NCBI GenBank assembly: GCA_023390055.1
Contig: JAEWDP010000070.1
Location: 15,080-79,079, forward strand
Reading direction: 5' to 3'
Length of the DNA stretch: 64,000 bases
Origin: Pseudomonadota bacterium
GTDB taxonomy: Bacteria; Pseudomonadota; Alphaproteobacteria; Rhizobiales; Rhizobiaceae
Under the pieces are notes generated by a model that saw nothing but the letters and a program-made list of their open reading frames with translations, did no database searches and was not told the origin of the DNA. Numbering within the stretch: position 1 is the first letter of the stretch; the number at the start of each line of letters is the position of its first letter. Positions 45,354-55,169 of this stretch are shown here, piece after piece. The position numbers and the translations under genes were made by a program.

Positions 45354-47423
45354 ATGAACTCCACATACCTTGACAAGCTTAATGATCAACAACGTGAGGC
45401 GGTCCGATTTGGTATCGGACTCCCGGACGAAGTTATTGGTGGTCCCCTCCTGATTATCGCCGGGGCCGGATCTGGAAAGACCAATACCCTGGCTCATCGG
45501 GTTGCTCATCTGATCGTAAATGGAGCAGATCCCCGCCGCATCCTTTTGATGACCTTCTCGCGACGGGCCGCATCTGAAATGACAAGACGGGTTCAGCGCA
45601 TCGCTCGCCAGGTATTGGACGAGAAATCCTCAGCCATGACTGATAACCTTGCATGGGCCGGGACATTCCATGGAATTGGTGCTCGACTATTGCGTATTTA
45701 CGCTGAACAGATCGGCATAGACGTTGATTTTACGATCCACGATCGAGAAGATAGTGCCGACTTGATGAACCTTGTGCGCCATGACCTAGGGTTTTCCAAG
45801 TCTGAAAGCAGATTTCCGACCAAGGGAACCTGCCTGTCCATCTACTCACGGGTCGTTAACACGCAAGGCTCTATTTCGACTATCCTGAAGACTGCCTACC
45901 CATGGACCGTGCATTGGGAGGAGCAACTCAAGGAACTGTTTGCGGCCTATGTGGTCGCAAAGCAGGCTCAAGCGGTCCTCGACTATGATGATCTCCTCCT
46001 CTACTGGTCTCAGATGGTCTCCATCCCGGAACTTGCAGAAGATATCGGCAACCGTTTCGATCATGTCCTGGTTGATGAGTATCAGGATACCAACCGCCTT
46101 CAATCCTCAATTTTAAGGTCACTGAAACCGAGTGGTCGTGGTTTGACCGTCGTTGGCGATGATGCCCAGTCGATCTATTCGTTCCGAGCGGCAACCATCC
46201 GTAATATTCTGGACTTTCCCAATGAATTTGCGCCAGTGCCGGCCGATGTGATTACGCTTGACCGAAACTATCGATCGACACAGCCAATCCTTGCCGCTGC
46301 CAACGGCGTTATCGGGTTGGCTCAGGAGCGATATACAAAGAACCTATGGACAGAACGAAAGTCAGAACAGCGCCCTGCCCTTGTGACCGTCAAAGACGAA
46401 AGTGATCAAGCGCATTATATTGTCGAACAGGTTCTCGCCAACCGGGAGGTCGGCTTGCGCCTGAAGGACCAGGCCGTTTTATTTCGTACTTCCAGCCATA
46501 GCGGCAATCTTGAGATAGAACTCACCCGCCGCAATATTCCGTTCGTCAAGTTCGGAGGTCTGAAGTTCCTGGATAGTGCCCATGTGAAGGACATGCTTGC
46601 AGTATTGCGGTTTACGCAGAATCCACGAGACCGTGTGGCGGGCTTTCGTCTCCTTCAATTGCTGTCGGGCATTGGTCCCCAGACTGCGAGCAGGATACTC
46701 GATACAATTGCCACTTCGGCTGAGCCGCTGGCCGATCTGATCAAGATGCCGGCACCGCCCAAAACAGGCGAGGAATGGACCGACTTCATTTCCATGCTCG
46801 GCGGACTTCAGGCGAGCGAAAGTGATTGGCCGAACGAGATCGGACTCCTTCGAACATGGTACGAACCTTATCTTGAACGCATCCATGAAGATGCCGATGC
46901 ACGCAAGACAGACCTGATCCAACTTGAGAAAATTGCAGCTGGTTACCCGGGCCGAGAGGATTTTCTTACGGAACTGACCCTTGATCCACCGGACGCAACC
47001 AGCGACCAGGCCGGTGTGCCACTGTTGGATGAGGATTATCTGGTTCTGTCCACAATTCACTCGGCAAAAGGTCAAGAGTGGCGTTCTGTATTCATCTTGA
47101 ATGTCGTGGACGGCTGCATTCCTTCCGACCTTGGAACTGGCACCACAGCCGAAATCGAAGAAGAACGAAGGCTCCTTTATGTCGGGATGACGAGAGCACG
47201 CGACCAGCTTTCCCTTATCACGCCGCAACGCTTTTTCACCCATGGACAGCACCGTCAAGGCGATCGGCATGTCTACGCGTCTCGCACGAGGTTCATCCCG
47301 GCGATGCTACTGCAGTATTTCGAGGTTACGAGCTGGCCACAGGTTTCATCAATTGCCAGAGAGCGAAGTGCTCACCAGATCAAGATTGATGTGGCGGCAA
47401 AAATGCGATCCATGTGGACGTAG
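45354..47423 (+). CDS. UvrD/Rep/PcrA-family ATP-dependent DNA helicase
   Basis: A 689-residue superfamily 1A 3'-5' helicase with the full motif set: LNDQQREAV (Q motif), IIAGAGSGKTNTL (Walker A), VDEYQDTNRLQ (Walker B), VVGDDAQSIYSFRAA, LDRNYRSTQ, LSTIHSAKGQEWRSVF and ERRLLYVGMTRARDQ. Length and motif order fit stand-alone Rep/UvrD-like helicases, and no nuclease domain is attached. GAGG lies seven bases before the ATG. It is monocistronic, between the glycine-rich gene and the convergent deoxyribose operon, with no DNA-repair or defence partner beside it, so its specific job is unclear. Many plasmids and genomic islands carry such accessory helicases. Confidence 0.92.
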   Translation: MNSTYLDKLNDQQREAVRFGIGLPDEVIGGPLLIIAGAGSGKTNTLAHRVAHLIVNGADPRRILLMTFSRRAASEMTRRVQRIARQVLDEKSSAMTDNLAWAGTFHGIGARLLRIYAEQIGIDVDFTIHDREDSADLMNLVRHDLGFSKSESRFPTKGTCLSIYSRVVNTQGSISTILKTAYPWTVHWEEQLKELFAAYVVAKQAQAVLDYDDLLLYWSQMVSIPELAEDIGNRFDHVLVDEYQDTNRLQSSILRSLKPSGRGLTVVGDDAQSIYSFRAATIRNILDFPNEFAPVPADVITLDRNYRSTQPILAAANGVIGLAQERYTKNLWTERKSEQRPALVTVKDESDQAHYIVEQVLANREVGLRLKDQAVLFRTSSHSGNLEIELTRRNIPFVKFGGLKFLDSAHVKDMLAVLRFTQNPRDRVAGFRLLQLLSGIGPQTASRILDTIATSAEPLADLIKMPAPPKTGEEWTDFISMLGGLQASESDWPNEIGLLRTWYEPYLERIHEDADARKTDLIQLEKIAAGYPGREDFLTELTLDPPDATSDQAGVPLLDEDYLVLSTIHSAKGQEWRSVFILNVVDGCIPSDLGTGTTAEIEEERRLLYVGMTRARDQLSLITPQRFFTHGQHRQGDRHVYASRTRFIPAMLLQYFEVTSWPQVSSIARERSAHQIKIDVAAKMRSMWT

Positions 47424-47725
47424 GAACGGTAGACAACACCAGCCGATGCCATTTGGGATTTCACCAATCCACTCGCCACCGACGGCGACCAGCGTGTCGA
47501 CAAGCTGATCGTCGTGTGGCGGACCCCACCGCTTGGGGGAAAGCAAAATGCAGCATGCGTCACCTGTGGATCCGACGCTCGACGATCACAGGTGGCTCTT
47601 TCTCCGCTGATTACATTGCTATGGCGCATATATACTGCGGGTCATTCCTACCGGTACAGGACACCAGCTTCGGCAGGCCAACGCGACGCAACCACGAGCA
47701 GAGTGCGATCTCGGCGAACTGAATG
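47424..47725. other. Short intergenic region between convergent genes
   Basis: These 302 bases separate the convergent helicase and aldehyde dehydrogenase genes. Open frames exist on both strands but none has a ribosome site or family resemblance. I see no clear terminator hairpin. Confidence 0.4.
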
Positions 47726-50122
47726 TTAAGCCCCATATGGAATCCAGATATTCTTCGTTTGAACTGCATGACGAAGATAGGCCCTGCCCTGCCCGTCTGC
47801 GCCATCTTGCCAGCTCGGGAACTTGCCATTGTTCACCCAGGTTGCCTTGAGGTTCCCCGCCGATGCCTTCTCCACCATCGCACTGCCTTCAGCAGAGCCA
47901 AAATACCAGATCGCTGCCACCTCATCGTGTTGTGCAAGTGTCTTGGCCAGCAGGTCACGCTCGCCGGTAACAATATTGATTACACCTGCAGGGACATCCG
48001 ATGTATCCAGCACCTGATAGAAATCCCCGGCAATCAGAGGATGGCGGGGCGAAGGTATCACAACGACACGATTACCCTGGGAAACCGCAGGTAGAACGAG
48101 AGATATCAATGACAGCAGCGGTGCGTTGTCCGGGCATGCAATACCGACAATGCCCCACGGTTCGTTCATGGCAAGCGTGACGTGACGAGACTTCGTTGAG
48201 TGAACGGCTCCGTCCAGCTTGTCGGCCTGCGCAGCATAGTAGAAGATCCGGCGTATCGACGCATCGAATTCGTCCCGAGCGTCCTTTTTACTGACACCAG
48301 TGCTTTCGATCAGCCGCGCGGTAAACTCTTCAGACCGTGCCTCAAGGTTTTCTGCCAGATAGAAGAGGACTTGAGCGCGATTGTGAGCCGTGGCAGCGCT
48401 CCAACTGCTTGCTTTCGATGCAGCTTCCACGGCATTTCGGATATCCTTGCGGTTGCCGATACCTGCCTGCCCGATCACAGCATTGCTCTTGCCTGTGACT
48501 GAATAGCTGTAACCACCATCCGGCCGCGCCTGCTTGCCGCCGATGTAGTTTTTCATGGTCCGGTCAATGCCTGCAATTGCGGCCTTGTTTTCAGTGGACG
48601 GCAAGGCAGAAGGTACGAAGGTTTCAGCTTTCTTCGCAAGCGAAAGCCGTTTAACCCAGTCCTCGACCAGATACTCATAGAGCCCTTCGCGCGCTCCCTC
48701 GCGACCAAATCCGCTTTCCCGATAGCCACCAAATCCTGCACCGGCATCAAGCATGTTGGTGCAGTTGATCCATACAACACCTGCCTTGACCCGGGCTGCA
48801 AGATCGAGGGTCACGTTGATGTTTTCCGACCAGATCGATGCTGCAAGACCATAGCGTGTGTTGTTTGCCAACAAAACGGCTTCATCCGGCGTTCTAAAGG
48901 TACTCGCGACTGCTATCGGCCCAAAGATCTCGACCTGACTGACAGTCGCCGCCTGGTCAGCATCCGTAAAGAAGCCGGGTGCGATGAAATTTCCCTTGTC
49001 GGGCAAGGGTTTTGTTGACTGCCAGAGCTGGCCGCCTTCCTCCAGGCCCGTGGCAACCAGATCGGATATGCGCTTCATCTGGCCGGATGACACGATCGCG
49101 CCGATATCGCTTGACTTGTCAAGCGGATCACCGACACGCAGCGTCTCAAGGCGTTGCTTCAGTTTTCCGTAGAAACGATCCGCAATGCCTTCCTGTACAA
49201 GGATGCGTGACCCGGCGCAGCATACCTCACCCTGGTTGAACCAGATTGCATCAACCACACCTTCTACTGCAGCATCGAGATCCGCATCTTCGAAAACGAT
49301 GAATGGTGATTTTCCACCCAGCTCCAGCGACAGCTTCTTTCCGGAGCCGGCAGTCTGTTCACGAATGACGCGTCCAACCTGTGTCGATCCCGTAAAGGCT
49401 ACCTTGTCGACATCGTGGTGACCGCAAATTGCGGCACCTGTGGACCCGTCACCTTGAACGATATTGACAACCCCTGCAGGCAGTCCGACTTCATGGCAGA
49501 TTTCTGCAAATGCCATCGCACTCAAGGGCGTAAGATCAGCTGGCTTCAGGACGACTGTATTGCCGGCTGCGAGCGCCGGCGCTATCTTCCACGCCAGCAT
49601 GAGCAGGGGAAAATTCCATGGAATAACCTGACCGCAGACCCCGACAGGTGAAAAACCCGAAAATTCGGTCTCCAGGATCTCCGCCCAGCCTGCATGGTGG
49701 TAGAAATGGCGGGCAACAAGCGGGACATCGATATCACGTGTCTCACGCAGTGGCTTTCCATTGTCCATCGTTTCCAGAACGGAGAGGAACCGTTCGCGCT
49801 TTTGAACATTTCGGGCAATGGCATAAAGATACCTGGCGCGTTCATGCCCTGCCAATTTCGACCATTTGGGAAATGCCGCACGGGCTGCCGTCACCGCCAG
49901 ATCGACATCATCTTCATTGCCGCAAACAACATCGGCCAGATGATCGCCATTGGCTGGATTAATGACCCTGATCCTCTTTCGGTCCATGGGCTGGACGAAA
50001 CTGCCGTTGATGTAGTGCCCAAATGTCTGCTTGTGCTTTGCCAACCACTCTAAAACATCACCATTGGCTTCGGGAGATGGTCCATATTCCATGGTCTGCA
50101 AAATATCCTTGATGGGTTGCAT
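47726..50122 (-). CDS. Double-domain aldehyde dehydrogenase, ALDH16-like
   Basis: A 798-residue protein made of two aldehyde dehydrogenase domains. The first (about 35-490) is a complete NAD(P)-dependent enzyme: PWNFPLLMLAWK, FTGSTQVGR, the general base Glu in LELGGKSPF, and the nucleophile Cys in GEVCCAGSR. The second (about 525-798) keeps the N-terminal cofactor-like fold (WGIVGIACPDNAPL), is shorter, and lacks an obvious catalytic Cys. This tandem plan is that of ALDH16 enzymes. It is the last gene of the deoxyribose operon, 11 bases after the aldolase, and would oxidise the acetaldehyde released by DeoC to acetate. The substrate is inferred from context. Confidence 0.88.
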   Translation of the reverse strand: MQPIKDILQTMEYGPSPEANGDVLEWLAKHKQTFGHYINGSFVQPMDRKRIRVINPANGDHLADVVCGNEDDVDLAVTAARAAFPKWSKLAGHERARYLYAIARNVQKRERFLSVLETMDNGKPLRETRDIDVPLVARHFYHHAGWAEILETEFSGFSPVGVCGQVIPWNFPLLMLAWKIAPALAAGNTVVLKPADLTPLSAMAFAEICHEVGLPAGVVNIVQGDGSTGAAICGHHDVDKVAFTGSTQVGRVIREQTAGSGKKLSLELGGKSPFIVFEDADLDAAVEGVVDAIWFNQGEVCCAGSRILVQEGIADRFYGKLKQRLETLRVGDPLDKSSDIGAIVSSGQMKRISDLVATGLEEGGQLWQSTKPLPDKGNFIAPGFFTDADQAATVSQVEIFGPIAVASTFRTPDEAVLLANNTRYGLAASIWSENINVTLDLAARVKAGVVWINCTNMLDAGAGFGGYRESGFGREGAREGLYEYLVEDWVKRLSLAKKAETFVPSALPSTENKAAIAGIDRTMKNYIGGKQARPDGGYSYSVTGKSNAVIGQAGIGNRKDIRNAVEAASKASSWSAATAHNRAQVLFYLAENLEARSEEFTARLIESTGVSKKDARDEFDASIRRIFYYAAQADKLDGAVHSTKSRHVTLAMNEPWGIVGIACPDNAPLLSLISLVLPAVSQGNRVVVIPSPRHPLIAGDFYQVLDTSDVPAGVINIVTGERDLLAKTLAQHDEVAAIWYFGSAEGSAMVEKASAGNLKATWVNNGKFPSWQDGADGQGRAYLRHAVQTKNIWIPYGA

Positions 50123-50133
50123 GTCCGCGGTCC

Positions 50134-51093
50134 TTATGCAGCAGCGTGGCGATTGGCACTCGAGTAGCGCCCTGTTACGAAATGCTCGAGCTGGCGCTCG
50201 ATATCGCCAAGCAGAGAGCTGGCACCAATGCGGAAGAGATCAGGCTGCAGCCAGCGGTTACCAAGTTCCTCTTTCATGAGTGTCAGCCAGACGAGTGAAT
50301 CTTTCGCTGTTTTCAGACCACCGGCAGGCTTGAAACCGACGACCTGGCCGGATAGCTCGCCATAGTCACGCAGAGCGCGCACCATGGTCAGGCTGACAGG
50401 AAGCGTTGCATTGACCTCTTCCTTGCCTGTCGAGGTCTTAATGAAGTCCGATCCGGCCTGCATGGCGACCATCGATGCTCGATAGACATTGTTCAGCGTG
50501 TTGAGATCACCAGTTGCAAGTATCGCTTTCATGTGGGCCTCACCACAGGCTTCCCGCATTGCGGCAACCTCGTCATAGAGAGCGCCCCAGTCCTGCATCA
50601 GCACGAACTGACGGGTAATAACAATGTCAATTTCGCGCGCTCCATGGTCAACCGCGTAACGGATCTCGGCAAGTCGCTGTGGCAATGGTGTCAAGCCACT
50701 GGGAAAGCCGGTTGCGACGGAGGCAACAGGTATCGTTGTTCCCTCAAGAGCCTTGACGGCATGCGCAACCATGGTTGGATACACGCAAACCGCACCCGTG
50801 GTAATGTCCGCATCGGCAAGGCCCAAAGCCTCCAGAATGTCCCCACGCACGGGTTGGCGTGCCTTTGCACATAGCCGATGCACGCGGCCGGGCGTATCGT
50901 CACCTGCCAGCGTCGTCAAATCAATGCATGTGATGGCCTTGATGAGCCAGGCTGCCTGATACTCCTTCTTGATCGAACGCCGACTGGAAATCGTTGATGC
51001 CCGCCTTTCAGCAGCGCTTCTATTGATCAATGCGTTTTCGAACCATTCCGGTTTAAGGGCGGTGCCGCTGTTTTGGGAAAATATGTCGCTCAT
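50134..51093 (-). CDS. deoC: Deoxyribose-phosphate aldolase, long animal-like type
   Basis: Cleaves 2-deoxy-D-ribose-5-phosphate to glyceraldehyde-3-phosphate and acetaldehyde. The Schiff-base lysine lies in DFIKTSTGK and the second active-site lysine in VGFKPAGGL. ITCIDLTTLAGDDT, TGAVCVYP, VASVATGFPSG and EIDIVITR complete the barrel. At 319 residues it is clearly longer than the 220-260 of most bacterial enzymes and, from memory, closely resembles the roughly 318-residue animal DERA across its length, including the LFRIGASSLLGDIERQLEHF end. It sits 24 bases downstream of the kinase and 11 upstream of the aldehyde dehydrogenase in one operon. Confidence 0.95.
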   Translation of the reverse strand: MSDIFSQNSGTALKPEWFENALINRSAAERRASTISSRRSIKKEYQAAWLIKAITCIDLTTLAGDDTPGRVHRLCAKARQPVRGDILEALGLADADITTGAVCVYPTMVAHAVKALEGTTIPVASVATGFPSGLTPLPQRLAEIRYAVDHGAREIDIVITRQFVLMQDWGALYDEVAAMREACGEAHMKAILATGDLNTLNNVYRASMVAMQAGSDFIKTSTGKEEVNATLPVSLTMVRALRDYGELSGQVVGFKPAGGLKTAKDSLVWLTLMKEELGNRWLQPDLFRIGASSLLGDIERQLEHFVTGRYSSANRHAAA

Positions 51094-51117
51094 TTGGCAT
51101 CCATTAATCTCGGGAGG

Positions 51118-52056
51118 TCAGGCATTAGCTGATGGGAATTCGCGGCAGAACGCCGCAAATTCCTCGACGGTGGCATAGGCTTTCTGGGTGCCGGGACGGG
51201 TCACGGAGTGGGCGGCATAAAGTGCTGCCTTTTCCAGAGATGAAACAGTCTCTCCGGTCTCTGCATAAAAGCGAGCAAACGCTCCGATAAAGGCGTCGCC
51301 TGCACCGGTTGTATCTTTTGCTACAACCTTCACCGGGGCAATACTTACGACATCGTCGACGGTGACCATACGCGCGCCACGGCTTCCCAGTGTAACAATA
51401 ATGGTCCGAATTCCACGAGCAATCAGGGCCCTTGCCGCCTTGACGATTTCTTCATCCGTATCCGTCGGGAGCCCTGAAAGAAGGGCAAGTTCACTCTCAT
51501 TGGGGACCAGAAACGTGACCGTGCGAATTCGTTCCGGATCAAGATCTGCTGCTGCGGGTGCGGGATTGAGAATGGTCTCAATTCCGTTATCGGCTGCAAA
51601 TGCAATCGTGTGGTAGACCGTTTCAATTGGTACTTCCATCTGCATCAGGATGAGGCCGCACTCTTTCAGATCGCTGGCTGCCTTGTCCACTTCACTCGGC
51701 ACAAGATCGGAGTTTGCACCCTTGACGATGAGGATCGAGTTTTCACCGGATTTTTCGACGAAGATCGGGGCAACTCCACTCGATTTTCCGGCAACCTTAT
51801 GCACGTGCCGCGTATCGACTCCAACATTTTGAAGATTATTGATGGTATTGTCTGCGAAGACGTCCTCGCCAACACGCGTAACCATCATTACGTCGGCTCC
51901 AAGGCGCGCTGCCGCAACAGCCTGATTGGCACCTTTCCCACCACAACCCATTTCAAATGTCGGCGCTTCGAGCGTTTCGCCCGGTCCAGGCATACGGTCC
52001 ACATAGGTTATGAGATCCACCATATTGGAGCCGACGACGGCAATCTTCTTACTCAT
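51118..52056 (-). CDS. Ribokinase-family (PfkB) sugar kinase, probable deoxyribokinase
   Basis: A 312-residue carbohydrate kinase. MGCGGKGANQAVAAARLG is the PfkB N-terminal signature with the GGKGAN sugar-binding loop. DTTGAGDAFIGAFA is the C-terminal signature with the catalytic Asp and anion-hole glycines. By fold it is a ribokinase. Because deoC, not a ribose-5-phosphate enzyme, is the next gene, phosphorylation of 2-deoxy-D-ribose at O5 (the DeoK reaction) is the better prediction. It lies 24 bases after the mutarotase-like gene in the operon. Ribose activity cannot be excluded from sequence. Confidence 0.92.
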   Translation of the reverse strand: MSKKIAVVGSNMVDLITYVDRMPGPGETLEAPTFEMGCGGKGANQAVAAARLGADVMMVTRVGEDVFADNTINNLQNVGVDTRHVHKVAGKSSGVAPIFVEKSGENSILIVKGANSDLVPSEVDKAASDLKECGLILMQMEVPIETVYHTIAFAADNGIETILNPAPAAADLDPERIRTVTFLVPNESELALLSGLPTDTDEEIVKAARALIARGIRTIIVTLGSRGARMVTVDDVVSIAPVKVVAKDTTGAGDAFIGAFARFYAETGETVSSLEKAALYAAHSVTRPGTQKAYATVEEFAAFCREFPSANA

Positions 52057-52080
52057 GTGAATGCTTGTCCTGTACGTCTG

Positions 52081-53163
52081 TTAAAGGGAGGCAATCATGG
52101 CACCAAAGGCGCCTGCGGCGGTACGATCAAGATAGCCGAGGCGTACAGGGAATACTGCCCGTTCGCCCGGTGACAGGATCTTTATGTTGCTCTTGGCCTT
52201 CTCGGCCAGATAACCTTCCGGCTCACATGTGGACGGCAGGGCAAAGGCTGCGACCTGAGAATCTCCATTCACCAGTATCCAGCGGACAGTCTTCGGGAAA
52301 GCCGAAAGAGGATAGGAAATGGCAAAACCATCGCCCTGTGGACGCTGCATCATCAGATGGGTTTTTCCTGCCTCGTCTTGAGGCAAGCCTTCAAGATAGA
52401 AGACCTGCTCAGGATCATAGCGTCCAGGTTCGTCAAGGGTTTCCATCACGGCTGGCTGCTGCGCCAGTGTATCCAGGAAAGAAAGGTAATCAGGATTGGG
52501 TGTGACATGGCCTGGAACCTTGGTGCGAACCCTCACGTGCTTCGGCGTATGAGGAACCGGCTGAACAATACGCGCATGTTCAGCATAGGCGAAATTCACA
52601 TGACACATGTACATCAGCTCCATCGGTGCTGATGAAAGGTTTTCGACATCCATCACCATGTCGAACAATGTTTGATCAGCATGCAGGGTTATGAACGGTC
52701 GCGCACGGTAATTGGCACCAAACCCCATCACATACTCATACTCGCCGGTGATACGGATGAAAGGACCATCATCGTCCTGACCGATCGTAAAGCCCGCTTT
52801 GTCCATTGCGGCACACGGTATTTCTCCGTGCAGACCATGCGTGTCTTCAGGCGACGGGCAACCATTGCGCAAGATGCCACTGTGAAATGCAAAGCAGCCA
52901 TAGGTTTCAACGATCGACGACACTGGATAAGGCATTGAGAACCGACTGCCCATCGTCAGGTCGACACCATCGAATTCGACATGCCAGATCATCTGCCCCA
53001 TGAATGGCAAGATGATGCAGCGGCCTCTGCGATTATCGATCTGCAACGCCTCAACACCCGTAGGATATCGGAATGCAGTAACGGTCAACCCATCGGTTGT
53101 TGCCAAGACATGCGCAACCTCGGTGAAGTCCCGTCGTCTGATTTGGAAATGTGTTTCCTGCAT
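52081..53163 (-). CDS. DUF4432 aldose-1-epimerase-like protein
   Basis: A 360-residue protein from the ATG at 53163, preceded by AAAGGTGA; an in-frame extension upstream overlaps the permease gene and is rejected. It has the galactose-mutarotase-like beta-supersandwich features of DUF4432 proteins: GRCIILPFMGQMIWHVEFDG, CFAFHSGILRNG, DTHGLHGEIPC with conserved His residues, and MYMCHVNFAY. Its place between a sugar ABC transporter and a kinase suggests interconversion of sugar anomers before phosphorylation, here probably 2-deoxyribose. It starts four bases after the permease stop. Confidence 0.8.
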   Translation of the reverse strand: MQETHFQIRRRDFTEVAHVLATTDGLTVTAFRYPTGVEALQIDNRRGRCIILPFMGQMIWHVEFDGVDLTMGSRFSMPYPVSSIVETYGCFAFHSGILRNGCPSPEDTHGLHGEIPCAAMDKAGFTIGQDDDGPFIRITGEYEYVMGFGANYRARPFITLHADQTLFDMVMDVENLSSAPMELMYMCHVNFAYAEHARIVQPVPHTPKHVRVRTKVPGHVTPNPDYLSFLDTLAQQPAVMETLDEPGRYDPEQVFYLEGLPQDEAGKTHLMMQRPQGDGFAISYPLSAFPKTVRWILVNGDSQVAAFALPSTCEPEGYLAEKAKSNIKILSPGERAVFPVRLGYLDRTAAGAFGAMIASL

Positions 53164-53167
53164 GTGT

Positions 53168-54166
53168 TCACCTTTCCGGATTGCGCCAGGCATTGAGAGC
53201 AATGACGATGATGAGGAAGGCACCCCAGATGAAGTCGATCAAATGGTTCGAAAAACGCATCATCTGGAAGCCGGACGACAGAAGCATCAGTGCGAATAAC
53301 GCAATTGCGATTCCAAGTACGCGGCCCTTGCCGCCTGCCGGATTGGTGCCGCCCAGGACAGCAATCAGCACGGCTTGCAGCAGATAGGAAGCACCATAGT
53401 CCGATTTTGCTGCATTGGTGCGCCCGGACAGGATTATGCCGGCAAGTGATGCAAGAACCCCCGTTAACATATAGGAATAGAGGACCATGCGATCCTTTCG
53501 GATACCGGCAAAGACGGCGGCACGCGGATTGGTGCCGATAAGCATCAGATTTATTCCAAGCGTGGTGCGTCTCAAAAGTACCGCCACGGCAATGCAAACG
53601 ACGACGAACAGCACGAACGGTGTTGCGATCCCGAACACCTTTCCGTTGCCAATCCAGTTCCAGGCATCAGGAAAGCCAACGATGGCGGGTCCACCGGTCA
53701 AGACCAGTGCAAGCCCCATCAGGACCTGTCCTGTCCCGAGTGTCGCCAGGATTGGCGTAATGCGCAGCTTGACGATCAACAACCCATTGACCAGTCCTGA
53801 CACAAGACCCACGACCATGGCCAGAATGATGCCGATGGCAGTATAGAAAATCATACCCGTCCCGGATGATTGGCCGGCCTGCACCATCGTGGAATGAAAA
53901 TAGACGCCTGCGATAATTCCCGCCAGATTGGCGATGCCGACGACTGACAGGTCGATGCCCCCTGTCAGCATGGCGACCATCATGGCGATCGAAAGTATGC
54001 CGAGTTCCGGCATGATATAGCTGATGGATTCGAAATTGTAGTATCGGAGGAATTTGTCGGGGTTCATCCAGGTCATCAGGGCAAAGACAATCACCGTGAT
54101 GAGCACAAGCTGGAGGATGCTGTTGTCGTCACCGAAGATGCGGCGCATTTCGAAGGGTCTTTTCAT
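53168..54166 (-). CDS. Sugar ABC transporter permease (RbsC type) 2
   Basis: A 332-residue inner-membrane permease of the BPD_transp_2 (RbsC/XylH/LsrC-D) family, with eight to ten hydrophobic segments. The family block GGIDLSVVGIANLAG lies near the first third, followed by LGTGQVLMG, a LASLAGIILSGRTNAAK loop, and VLIAVLGGTNPAGGKGRVLG, the cytosolic coupling loop. It pairs with the second permease 13 bases upstream to form a heterodimeric channel driven by the RbsA-type ATPase. The tight spacing on both sides marks it as part of the uptake operon. Confidence 0.92.
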   Translation of the reverse strand: MKRPFEMRRIFGDDNSILQLVLITVIVFALMTWMNPDKFLRYYNFESISYIMPELGILSIAMMVAMLTGGIDLSVVGIANLAGIIAGVYFHSTMVQAGQSSGTGMIFYTAIGIILAMVVGLVSGLVNGLLIVKLRITPILATLGTGQVLMGLALVLTGGPAIVGFPDAWNWIGNGKVFGIATPFVLFVVVCIAVAVLLRRTTLGINLMLIGTNPRAAVFAGIRKDRMVLYSYMLTGVLASLAGIILSGRTNAAKSDYGASYLLQAVLIAVLGGTNPAGGKGRVLGIAIALFALMLLSSGFQMMRFSNHLIDFIWGAFLIIVIALNAWRNPER

Positions 54167-54179
54167 GATGTTCTTCCCC

Positions 54180-55157
54180 TTATGCGATGCTTTTGCGGTC
54201 GCGCCAGGCGGTGACAGCTGTTGCTATGATGATGATGAGCCCGACCACCACCCTTTGCCAGGTCGTATCGACTTTCATGATGATCAGAGAGTTCTTGACC
54301 ATGACCAGCATGAAGACACCCATCAGCGTTCCAAGGACAGTACCACGACCACCGAAGATGGAAGCGCCTCCAAGGACAACGGCCGCGATAACGTCAAGCT
54401 CCAGACCAACGAAATCGCGTGGGTTGGCCAGCCAGATCATCGAGGAATGCAGGAGCCCTGCAAAGCCCGCCAGAGCACCGGCAACGCAATAGACAAAAAA
54501 GATCGTGACGCCGGTATTGAAGCCCACGCGCTTGGCTGCCTCTGGTGACCCGCCATAGGCGTAGATGCTACGCCCGATCATCGTGTAATTGAGGATGAGG
54601 TGGATGATCAGTGCGAGGACAAGATAGATCAGGAACATGGCGGTGAGCCCAAATGTCGATCCGGACGCCGAAGTCAAGTTGATGACATTGGTCTTGCCAA
54701 ATTCGATCAGTTCTTTTGGCATCTTGTTGATGTTGACAACACTTGTGCCCACGAGCCCTAAAACCAGTCCGCGTACGATTGACCCTGTTCCCAGTGTCAC
54801 AATGAGCGGGATCATCTTGAAACGGTGAATGATAAAACCATTGAACGCGCCTAGAAGCAGGCCGATGACCGTGGCTGCGATGAAGGGAATGATGACGCCG
54901 TCATAGCCCAGATAGACCATCGCTTTGATCGTGAGGTACATTGCGGCAATCGCGAAGGCGGTGAATGACACGTCGATGCCGCCGGAAATCATGATGAGCA
55001 GCACGCCAAGCGCCATGATCCCGATGACTGCGTTGGACCGCAAAAGACCAAAGATGTTGGATAGCGACCAGAAGGCCGGATTGATAAGTCCGATGGTTAT
55101 CATCACGACAAGCAGAACGCAGGCTATGATGAATTCGGTGCTACGGAGAAATCTCAT
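54180..55157 (-). CDS. Sugar ABC transporter permease (RbsC type) 1
   Basis: A 325-residue permease of the same BPD_transp_2 family as its neighbour. ISGGIDVSFTAFAIAAM is the conserved early block, LGTGSIVRGLVLG the central one, and DVIAAVVLGGASIFGGRGTVLGTLMG the coupling-loop signature. Two different permease subunits suggest an LsrC/LsrD-like or ribose/deoxyribose-type heterodimer rather than the RbsC homodimer. It starts 12 bases after the ATPase gene and ends 13 before the next permease. Confidence 0.92.
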   Translation of the reverse strand: MRFLRSTEFIIACVLLVVMITIGLINPAFWSLSNIFGLLRSNAVIGIMALGVLLIMISGGIDVSFTAFAIAAMYLTIKAMVYLGYDGVIIPFIAATVIGLLLGAFNGFIIHRFKMIPLIVTLGTGSIVRGLVLGLVGTSVVNINKMPKELIEFGKTNVINLTSASGSTFGLTAMFLIYLVLALIIHLILNYTMIGRSIYAYGGSPEAAKRVGFNTGVTIFFVYCVAGALAGFAGLLHSSMIWLANPRDFVGLELDVIAAVVLGGASIFGGRGTVLGTLMGVFMLVMVKNSLIIMKVDTTWQRVVVGLIIIIATAVTAWRDRKSIA

Positions 55158-55169
55158 TGTTGCGAGCCC

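Noticed and set aside
47424..47725. Small overlapping frames on both strands that could be a gene or insertion-sequence remnant
   Set aside because: No start signal, no recognisable transposase motif and no terminal repeats found.
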